DNA from: Nemertoderma westbladi
Taxonomy: Eukaryota; Xenacoelomorpha; Nemertodermatida; Nemertodermatidae
Direction: 5' to 3'
Assembly: GCA_032718475.1 (NCBI GenBank)
Contig: JAUCBJ010008182.1
Location: 1 to 34,981, forward strand
DNA: 34,981 bases
Shown here piece by piece: positions 27,732-34,981 of the stretch. Every line of letters starts with the position of its first letter. Positions within the stretch are counted from its first letter, which is position 1. The translations under genes were made by a program, and so were the position numbers. Under the pieces are notes generated by a model. That model was not told where the DNA came from. It made no database searches and was given only the letters and a program-made list of their open reading frames with translations.

Positions 27732-30700
27732 ATGAGTGACAAACAAGACTATACGAAAAATACACAAACCGACTATGACTCATGTGACGCGGATAAGTCA
27801 GCAGCGGAAGGACAACAGGGGAAGACTCGCGAGCCTACCGAACCTACACCGTGTGCGTCACCAGTACACCCAACGGGAGTACCGGATGCCGTAGTACGAG
27901 GCGACGGCAGGACCGAGGACTTTCTAACTGTTCCGCAACCTAGATACAGGGAAACGGAAATGGTAAGTTCAGCAGGAAGCACAGAAAGTGTGGTTAGAAG
28001 CGTCGGAGGTTACATGGCGCATATTACCAGGAGTATTGGAGAAGGCCAACGCATATTAGACGGGTTGACCGCTCCGATGTCTCGATTCGAGTTCTATACC
28101 CTCCAGGTTAGAGTACAGAGTAAAGTATATAAGTCCGTAGATAATCTAGTTGGCCTACAAGATCTAGCTAGACAGAGACAGGACATGGATACTCAACTTA
28201 GAATCCTCGAGAAACTAATGATCACTAGAGAGAAACTGATTCAGTTTAAGTCGACGATTAGACAGATACAACAGGAACAAGCGGACCAGTTGTTAGGTGA
28301 GTCAGTTTCGGACGAATTATTACAACCCGAGGAAGAACAGGAACTGTACCGACTGGATGGACAATTAAAACACCTGACGGACCACTTACGTATGTGCGGC
28401 GAAGACGTCGGAGATTGGGAAACCGTGCCGGAATATACGAGGGAAACTTCACCCGTACGAATCGAATCAGCACCGGGAATACTGGACCAGTCGTTGGTAA
28501 GTATTCGTAGCGAAATCTGCGAGGGAAGTATAGTCACGTCAGAAGTTGCTCGACAACAGCAAGAATTCCACCGACAACGACAAGAAATGGAAGAACAAGC
28601 TCAACTTCTAGTGATGCAGGCAGCAGTAGAGGAAGAGAAGCTACGCGTTGCGAATATAGCAAGAATCTCTCATCTACAGGAACAAGCTGAATTAGAAGCA
28701 GCTGAAGTAGAAAGGTTAGAAATAGACATTGCCCGACAAGCGGCAGCGGCAGCGGCCGAGGTAGAGCGACGAGCGGCAGCGGCCGAATTAGAGCGACAAA
28801 ACGCAGCGGCCGAATTAGAGCGACAAAACGCAGCGGCCGAGTTGGAGCGACAAGCGGCAGCGGCCGAGTTGGAGCGACAAACGGCAGCGGCAGAATTACA
28901 ACGAGAAAGGTTAGTTTCGGAGGCGCGGGCCGAAATGAAAACACGGCAAATAAAGGCTCAATCCGCTATACGACAAGCGGAGTTTGAGGCGCAACGACAA
29001 CAAACGGAACAACGAGAGAAGACAGCTAAACTTCATTTCGAACTCGAGAAGAAGGCGAGAGAATTAGCGAACGCTGAGGAAGATCTGGATCAAAAGGCCC
29101 GCGATAGATCGATGAGATCTCGTGACGGACATGATTTGGACCAGTTAGAGGTAAGACATCGCCAAATTCAGGAACGGAAGAAGGAAGGAAGCGTAGGAGC
29201 ACCCGGACGGGAACGACAATTAGTAAAAGACGTGTGTCAACGATTCCCACAGGTAACTCATATGTTTGCACCGGTTACGACTAAGGAACCTGTTTCGATT
29301 GCGGGTAGTAGTGATATTTCTCCTATCCATGGTGCGACGGAACACAGGTTTGTTATTCCGGACGAGTTTATACCGCCAAGAGCAACGTCGTCGCCCATTC
29401 CGAAAGTCAAGGTAAGTAACCCACCGATTACGGATCGTAGTAGTTTATTAACCGGACCCGCACTACTGACGACAAAACAGGTGAGTCCACCTTTGACACC
29501 TAAACCCATTACACATTACGCTTATCCAATGACGTTTCGACCTACAAGGCCAGTTGTTTCAAATGCTGTCATTCGCCCACCGAACCAGTTTACATCGCAA
29601 TCTACGACTTCGAGGAAGACTTGTGAGCCTACCGAACAACGGAGAACAGTGGAGACGCGACCATTCAACCAGTTTACATCGCAATCTACGACTTCGAGGA
29701 AGACTTGTGAGCCTACCGAACAACGGAGATCAGTGGATGATGTTCCGAAACGAACCGTTAGAATTCGTACGACGCAACGAACGCGAGCACGTCGACCACC
29801 ATATCCAGATGATAGTAGTACTTCGAGCGAATCGGATTACCCGAAACGCGAGGTATTTAGAACAGGGGCGGCCGATGAATATAAACGCGAGCGTTCAGAC
29901 AACTCTTTTGCAGACAACCCTCCACAGAATACACCGACACAGAAGGCGTTACCACCAGCGGGCGCGATCGGTGCGCAACAGTTCGCCGACATTGTCAACA
30001 AGTTGGCCCGGATTGAGGAACGTCTGGAGGAAGGTTACACCGACAGTTCGAGAAATTCCGAATTCGAACACAATAGACATCCGAAGGGACCACAAAGACC
30101 GGTACCTTCAAACCCCACAAGCGATCAGGGAAAAGCGCCAAGAAGGGAGAACATCAACCAGACTACCAACCAAGGACGCGAAACTCTGAACGTTGCCGAG
30201 GAGATAGCGAAATTCGCAGCCAGACAAGGATTGCCGGTACAACAACCACCGAAGTTTTCCGGTAGCTCAAAACACTGGCATACCTTCGTAGACTATATCG
30301 AATCCCAGATCGCCGTGTGCGCCTTTACATCACGGGAGAAGTTCAATTACCTGCTCCAAACGTTGTCAGGAGAACCTAAACGTTTGGCGGAGACTTTCGT
30401 CGGTGTACCGGACGCTTTCGAACTAGCGTACGATCGTTTGACTTCGATATACGGAGGTACAGTGAGTATGGCCAGGTCAGTAATAGAAGAACTCTGTAAG
30501 GGAGGGGCTATCACTAAACCCGTCGACTTACTAAAACTAGCTGACGAGATCAAGAACGCTATCACTACCTTAAGATCAATTGGACAACTTGATTACGGGA
30601 ATACCCCTACAGTCCTATTAAAGATAATAGGACGACTCCACCATCGACTTCGTCGGGAGTGGAGGAAGGTCGAATACCAGCGAGAGGAGCGAGGAGGATT

Positions 30701-33700
30701 CCTAAAATTAGAAGATGTGTACCTTTTAATATCCAGGGAGGCGGTAGTAGAAACTCGATCTAACTATACCGACCAGCACATCGTGGCAGAAGGGATCACA
30801 CTGCCATCCTCCAACCGACAAAAACCCCAGACAACATCCACAAAGACGGCCACTTACGCCACACCGACGGAATCACGACAATTCTCAGACGGTAATAGAG
30901 TATCTGCGCCCATTGGGACGAAACAGACGAGACAGCAACTCAGCGCCGACTTCAACGGCTGCCAATACTGCGAGCATCTAGGTAAGCGGTATATTGGTCA
31001 CAAGTTACGAGGTTGTCGACAATTTCGCGAGTTGAACTCGGAAGAACGACGGCTGCAGATACGGCCACTGGACTCTTGTTGGCGGTGTACGCGACACGGA
31101 CACGTCCGTAAGGATTGCCCAAATACCGACACTTGTCCATCCTGTGGACGCAACCACGACGGTCTGCTCCACACAGACAGCCACACGCCGACGAAACGCT
31201 TCGCCAGGGAACACCCGGAAGCAGCAGCGAGATGTGATACGGCTTACCGAAAACGAGAATCAAAAACGACTCCAACCTTCGTGACACATATTGAGGATTG
31301 CTTCTCAGAACAATCCGGATCGTCGGACGAAGAATCAGAAGACGACGCTGAATATTCCAATGGAGACGAACAACCGTCGATCGCGCTCCTGACTACTGAT
31401 CAACTGAAGGGATTCAGTGTAATCCCGATTAAGGTTACTGGCACAAAGGGGAGCAAGAGGATCTATGCGATTCTAGATTCAGCCTCATCCCATAGCTACG
31501 TGGACGAAAAGATAGCTGACGTCGTGACGGATCTAAGACAAGGTAAACACGTCAGTTATACAGTAAGTAGTATGCACGGCCAGCGTGCAATACCAGTGAC
31601 ACGAGTTAAGTTGGACTTAGACTCTCTTCTTCCAAAATCGCAGCATAGCGAGAGGGAGAGGTCTTTGTTGCCCTTTAGAGATCTAACCTTTGCGGCCACG
31701 AAGGACTTTAGTAACCTACTAGGTCCAGTGCCGGAACAATCTCTGGAGGACCGTAAGTATTTCAGACACCTTGGTGTACCCGAATGTCCTGTCAATTATA
31801 GATCGGTAGCAATGCTGATCGGGACGGACCAATTCAACCTACATCAGGTGTGGGAAACCAGACCATCGGCAGTTGTAGCAGGAAACGCATACGCCTGCAG
31901 AACGCCGATAGGGTGGTATACACGAGCGCCTGTGCGCACACTAGACGTAAGTGACGAGGAAGACGATGTACAGAGTACATGCAGTTTATTAACTACAAAC
32001 TCAATTCATTCCTTTTCACACGACGTGAACCATACTACACTACAGTCGACAAAACATCACAGACGTGTAACTAGTATGATAAGTCACAAGGAGCAGCTAA
32101 CCCACAAGGTGAGTTTAGAACTTGGGGAGAAGACGAATCAGCTAGAGATTCCATCGACGACAGATGATAGGCTTGCGAGTCTACCTACCCCAATAACCTC
32201 AACAGTGCCCGTCGATATCGATGATGACGCGTTGAAAATTCATCAGTTGGAACAAGCCGCCTTGGACAAAGAATTAACGGAGAAGACTATCAGGTGGTTA
32301 GAACAAGATACAGCTGAACCTGGTAGCTACGAACCTTGTATGTCGGAACAGGAGAAACAATCCCTAAAGATCATGGAGGATACTATCCGACAGACGGAGG
32401 ACGGACATTACGAGGTGGGGATGTTATGGCGTAGCCAAAGTCCTAAACTTATAAATAACTACCCACTGGCATTAAGACGTCTACACTCAATACGACAACG
32501 TCTATTAAAGGACGAGAAAGCCCATCTGCAGTACAACACTCAGATGGAGACGTATTTGACTGAAGGATACGCTATCCGAATGACTAACCCGGAGCGAGTG
32601 ACCGACCAGACATACTACCTGCCACATCACTATGTGAGACATCCCGACAAACCAGACAAAGTACGTGTAGTCAATGACTGTGCAGCTCTGTTTGAGGGAA
32701 TGTCCCTCAATAGTGAGTTGATGGATGGACCGAACATGAATAATTATCTTATGGGGGTGATTATGCGCTTCCGTCAGCGTCAAGTAGCCTTTACTTGCGA
32801 CGTTGAAGCGATGTTTCACCAAGTAAAAGCGTTAGAGCGAGACAGAGACAGTTTGCGGTTTCTCTGGTATCCGGAAGGGGACTTAAGTCTACCACCAGCG
32901 ACTTACCAAATGCAAGTTCGCGTTTTCGGTGCCAGAGACAGCCCAAATTGTACGATGTACGCCTTGAAACAAGCCGCTAGAGATCAGAAACATCTGTATG
33001 ACCCAGAGATAATTAGAATTGTAGAACGTGACTTTTACGTTGATGACGGATTACAGAGTTGCGACACAGTAGAACGTGCTACAACAGTAGCACATCAATT
33101 ACGGGACTGCTTGAACAGTAACACACTGACAAACAGTAAAGCCGCAGTTTCCCTATTGGAGCGGCCTTCTATTGACAAACAACTAGATACGTTACCAGAC
33201 GTATCGCCAGACACATTACTAGACAGTCAACTAGACACTAGTAATGTATTGACTAACAATAAAGCCGCAGTTTCCCTATTGGAGCGGCCTTGTATTGACA
33301 AACTACCAATTTTGACACACTTGAGCAACCATAAGCAAGGTGAAACCTCATGTATTACAGATGTGGGTAGTACCTACGCTAATGTAAATACAGGTGTTAC
33401 TCTGCGCTCAAGAGACATACCGAACTTACAACCTATGATGAGACCTGGGATTAATGTCGGCAGAAAAATAAGTTTACCGAAACCTGCTGACCCCATAGAG
33501 TTCAAACCACCATTAACGATCGACTTACAAAGTACCGACAATCAAGGTAAGAAGACAAAGAAGGACAAATTACTTGTAGACCCGGACGGATCAACAGTCA
33601 ACAAGGGAATACTTACCGGCGGACCCGTGGGCCCTTCTAGTAATTCAAAACCTTCCAAGTTCTCCATTGACTTACCTGATGACGTCACAAATACTTACGT

Positions 33701-34981
33701 CGACCGTATTGTATACCTAACAGATTCTTGGTCAAACGCTTGCCGAAAACTAGCGTGGATTGTACGTTTTGTACAATACGTTAAAGGCAAACGTGACTTT
33801 ACACGTCGACTTACATTGGCTGAGATTGACAGGTGTGAGATTAAATTAATTCGCCATTACCAACTGCGATATTTCGCGCGCGAATTCACATCTATAAATC
33901 AAGGTCAACCAATCAAGTCGTCACCAATACTGAGTTGGAGTCCGATTATTTATAATGGCTTAATTTGTCATAAATCTCGGCTTCAAAACATTGACTTTAA
34001 CACAAACTTTAGGTACCCAATAATAATACCGCAACATCACGAACTACAACGTGCAATGATACTGGACGCACATTTACATCTGAAACACGCTGGAAGACAC
34101 CACTGTCTTTCCTACTTACGTACTAGATTTGTATTAATTAGACCCAGTAAAGCATTAAGTTCAGTGACACGTACGTGTATTATTTGTAAAAAGGTACATT
34201 CTAGAATAGGTACCCAAGAAATGAGTGAACTACCACAAGCACGACTTCAAGCATTCAGACCACCTTTTACAGAGACTGGAATTGATTGCTTTGGTCCCAT
34301 ACATACGAAACGTGGACGTATACTAGTAAAACGCTGGGGACTGATTTTCACATGTATGTCCAGTAGGGCAGTTCACATTGAACGTGTGATGGATCTTTCC
34401 ACCAACGCGTTTATACTAGCACTGCGGCGATTTATCGCTAGACACGGACTAGTAAAATGCTTGTACTCAGACCAAGGGACAAACTTCGTTGGTGCTCGGA
34501 ATGAGATTGCTAGAGCCTTTAAGAAATTAGATCATGATCAAATCTCGAACGAACTGCAACCTCACAAGATTGTTTGGAAGTTCAATCCTCCAGATAGTCC
34601 TTGGAGAGGCGGAGTCTGGGAGAGACTGATTAGATCTATAAAGACAGCAATGGCAAAGGTCATTCCAGTAAACCACATATTAACAGACGACCAACTGACA
34701 ACATTGTTTGTTGAAATCGAGGCAATACTAAATACTAGACCAATAGTATTAGTACCCGATGACAAACAATCTCAGTTTGCTTTGACACCGGCACACCTGC
34801 TAATGCAGGCACCGACGACTTTGACACCTATTTCTATTCCAATAGAAAGCGACAGCTACGGTAGAAAAGCGTGGAAAATCACGCAACTACTAGCTAACAA
34901 ATTCTGGGAAATATGGCAAAACCATTATTTGCCCTCTATTTCTGCCAGAACAAACTGGTACAATAACACCCGCGCATTAAA
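27732..34981 (+). CDS. gag-pol: BEL/Pao retrotransposon Gag-Pol polyprotein, open to the right edge
   Basis: A single frame of at least 2,416 codons has no stop. The start ATG at 27,732 has good context (CCGAAATGAG). Order: variable N-terminus; long Gln/Glu/Arg/Ala coiled coil (about residues 275-475); Ser/Thr/Pro-rich spacer; gag core of the DUF1759 type from about residue 839 (QPPKFSGSSKHWHTF); Cys/His knuckles (from 1077 and at 1116, CWRCTRHGHVRKDCP); aspartic protease with Asp1249 in ILDSASSHSYV; RT with motif A FTCDVEAMFHQV (Asp1690), VFGARDSPNC and YVDD at 1769-1772; integrase with an HHCC zinc region (about 2112-2153) and a DDE triad at about Asp2185 (GIDCFGP), Asp2247 (YSDQGTNF) and Glu2297 (WRGGVWERL). 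The spacing between YVDD and integrase is too short for the usual connection plus RNase H. The integrase C-terminus and 3' LTR lie outside. Its CGA/ACG/GCG-rich codons differ from the AT-rich surroundings. It acts in cytoplasmic particles and then at chromosomal integration. Confidence 0.93.
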   Translation, partial: MSDKQDYTKNTQTDYDSCDADKSAAEGQQGKTREPTEPTPCASPVHPTGVPDAVVRGDGRTEDFLTVPQPRYRETEMVSSAGSTESVVRSVGGYMAHITRSIGEGQRILDGLTAPMSRFEFYTLQVRVQSKVYKSVDNLVGLQDLARQRQDMDTQLRILEKLMITREKLIQFKSTIRQIQQEQADQLLGESVSDELLQPEEEQELYRLDGQLKHLTDHLRMCGEDVGDWETVPEYTRETSPVRIESAPGILDQSLVSIRSEICEGSIVTSEVARQQQEFHRQRQEMEEQAQLLVMQAAVEEEKLRVANIARISHLQEQAELEAAEVERLEIDIARQAAAAAAEVERRAAAAELERQNAAAELERQNAAAELERQAAAAELERQTAAAELQRERLVSEARAEMKTRQIKAQSAIRQAEFEAQRQQTEQREKTAKLHFELEKKARELANAEEDLDQKARDRSMRSRDGHDLDQLEVRHRQIQERKKEGSVGAPGRERQLVKDVCQRFPQVTHMFAPVTTKEPVSIAGSSDISPIHGATEHRFVIPDEFIPPRATSSPIPKVKVSNPPITDRSSLLTGPALLTTKQVSPPLTPKPITHYAYPMTFRPTRPVVSNAVIRPPNQFTSQSTTSRKTCEPTEQRRTVETRPFNQFTSQSTTSRKTCEPTEQRRSVDDVPKRTVRIRTTQRTRARRPPYPDDSSTSSESDYPKREVFRTGAADEYKRERSDNSFADNPPQNTPTQKALPPAGAIGAQQFADIVNKLARIEERLEEGYTDSSRNSEFEHNRHPKGPQRPVPSNPTSDQGKAPRRENINQTTNQGRETLNVAEEIAKFAARQGLPVQQPPKFSGSSKHWHTFVDYIESQIAVCAFTSREKFNYLLQTLSGEPKRLAETFVGVPDAFELAYDRLTSIYGGTVSMARSVIEELCKGGAITKPVDLLKLADEIKNAITTLRSIGQLDYGNTPTVLLKIIGRLHHRLRREWRKVEYQREERGGFLKLEDVYLLISREAVVETRSNYTDQHIVAEGITLPSSNRQKPQTTSTKTATYATPTESRQFSDGNRVSAPIGTKQTRQQLSADFNGCQYCEHLGKRYIGHKLRGCRQFRELNSEERRLQIRPLDSCWRCTRHGHVRKDCPNTDTCPSCGRNHDGLLHTDSHTPTKRFAREHPEAAARCDTAYRKRESKTTPTFVTHIEDCFSEQSGSSDEESEDDAEYSNGDEQPSIALLTTDQLKGFSVIPIKVTGTKGSKRIYAILDSASSHSYVDEKIADVVTDLRQGKHVSYTVSSMHGQRAIPVTRVKLDLDSLLPKSQHSERERSLLPFRDLTFAATKDFSNLLGPVPEQSLEDRKYFRHLGVPECPVNYRSVAMLIGTDQFNLHQVWETRPSAVVAGNAYACRTPIGWYTRAPVRTLDVSDEEDDVQSTCSLLTTNSIHSFSHDVNHTTLQSTKHHRRVTSMISHKEQLTHKVSLELGEKTNQLEIPSTTDDRLASLPTPITSTVPVDIDDDALKIHQLEQAALDKELTEKTIRWLEQDTAEPGSYEPCMSEQEKQSLKIMEDTIRQTEDGHYEVGMLWRSQSPKLINNYPLALRRLHSIRQRLLKDEKAHLQYNTQMETYLTEGYAIRMTNPERVTDQTYYLPHHYVRHPDKPDKVRVVNDCAALFEGMSLNSELMDGPNMNNYLMGVIMRFRQRQVAFTCDVEAMFHQVKALERDRDSLRFLWYPEGDLSLPPATYQMQVRVFGARDSPNCTMYALKQAARDQKHLYDPEIIRIVERDFYVDDGLQSCDTVERATTVAHQLRDCLNSNTLTNSKAAVSLLERPSIDKQLDTLPDVSPDTLLDSQLDTSNVLTNNKAAVSLLERPCIDKLPILTHLSNHKQGETSCITDVGSTYANVNTGVTLRSRDIPNLQPMMRPGINVGRKISLPKPADPIEFKPPLTIDLQSTDNQGKKTKKDKLLVDPDGSTVNKGILTGGPVGPSSNSKPSKFSIDLPDDVTNTYVDRIVYLTDSWSNACRKLAWIVRFVQYVKGKRDFTRRLTLAEIDRCEIKLIRHYQLRYFAREFTSINQGQPIKSSPILSWSPIIYNGLICHKSRLQNIDFNTNFRYPIIIPQHHELQRAMILDAHLHLKHAGRHHCLSYLRTRFVLIRPSKALSSVTRTCIICKKVHSRIGTQEMSELPQARLQAFRPPFTETGIDCFGPIHTKRGRILVKRWGLIFTCMSSRAVHIERVMDLSTNAFILALRRFIARHGLVKCLYSDQGTNFVGARNEIARAFKKLDHDQISNELQPHKIVWKFNPPDSPWRGGVWERLIRSIKTAMAKVIPVNHILTDDQLTTLFVEIEAILNTRPIVLVPDDKQSQFALTPAHLLMQAPTTLTPISIPIESDSYGRKAWKITQLLANKFWEIWQNHYLPSISARTNWYNNTRAL
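28734..28900 (+). repeat. 27-nt tandem repeats encoding a 9-residue coiled-coil unit
   Basis: About six units of xAAAELERQ (codons GCA GCG GCC GA- TTA/TTG GAG CGA CAA) lie within Gag. Units two to five are nearly identical at DNA level, so expansion is recent. The repeat would extend a charged alpha-helix. Confidence 0.8.
29583..29750 (+). repeat. 84-bp in-frame tandem duplication in gag
   Basis: The first 63 nt of each unit (29,583-29,645 and 29,667-29,729) are identical, encoding NQFTSQSTTSRKTCEPTEQRR twice. The unit tails then diverge. A multiple of three keeps the polyprotein open. Confidence 0.85.
33132..33302 (+). repeat. Near-identical repeat pair at 123-nt spacing between RT and integrase
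   Basis: AACA(G/A)TAAAGCCGCAGTTTC continuing through CTATTGGAGCGGCCTT and TATTGACAAAC occurs at 33,132-33,180 and 33,255-33,303 with two differences in about 48 nt. The spacing is 41 codons, so the frame is kept. Both copies encode KAAVSLLERP. They lie exactly where the RT connection/RNase H would be expected. Confidence 0.85.

Noticed and set aside
28534-28944. Minus-strand frame rich in Pro/Leu repeats
   Set aside because: Antisense reading of the Gag coiled-coil repeats; low complexity and no start context.
29554-30189. 211-codon plus-strand frame with repeated Arg/Leu-rich segments
   Set aside because: It is out of frame with the BEL/Pao polyprotein, and its internal repeat is simply the 84-bp duplication read in another frame.

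Overview
The window reads as invertebrate metazoan chromosomal DNA: AT-rich, with spliced genes and a heavy load of retroelements and foldback repeats. The animal origin rests on a Pax-type paired-domain gene and on BEL/Pao LTR retrotransposons, which are known from animals. The phylum cannot be fixed from this sequence. At least three host gene models are supported. (1) The last two exons of a plant-type (C2-PLD family) phospholipase D lie on the + strand (594-1461). (2) Two exons of a Pax gene lie on the - strand (2662-3204); they encode the second half of the paired domain and an EH1/octapeptide right at the C-terminus. (3) A small two-exon gene of unknown function lies on the - strand (8784-9359). 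PLD and Pax are convergent, with about 1.2 kb between their stop codons.

From about 3.7 kb rightwards most recognisable sequence is mobile. A nearly intact non-LTR retrotransposon (3.7-7.5 kb, - strand; ORF2 intact, ORF1 with one frameshift) sits upstream of the Pax exons. It is followed by a long-arm foldback element (7.6-8.3 kb), a relic of another LINE endonuclease, a 20-bp minisatellite, two 3'-terminal fragments of one LINE family (11.2 and 12.7 kb), two small inverted-repeat elements (14.4 and 14.7-15.1 kb; the second has 22-nt G/C tracts in its ends and TTAA on both sides), a nested palindrome (15.4 kb), a degenerate higher-order satellite (16.1-16.8 kb) and a Penelope-like GIY-YIG fragment (17.5 kb).

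At 19.0-20.7 kb on the - strand is a decayed gene of about 565 codons with several frameshifts and at least one stop. I could not place it in any family. A second non-LTR element with an intact RT domain but a broken 5' half follows (21.3-23.6 kb), then a 234-bp duplication, the inverted C-terminal end of a BEL/Pao Pol, a tRNA-derived SINE-like unit and a candidate LTR.

The right end (27,732 to the edge) is one uninterrupted reading frame of more than 2,416 codons: a BEL/Pao Gag-Pol polyprotein. It carries a long coiled-coil Gag, CCHC knuckles, an aspartic protease, a reverse transcriptase with YVDD and an integrase with a DDE triad. The expected RT connection and RNase H segment between YVDD and integrase is not visible. 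Three near-identical short hairpins and a TATA-like box lie just upstream of its start codon. I found no prokaryote-type operon, CRISPR array or rRNA.
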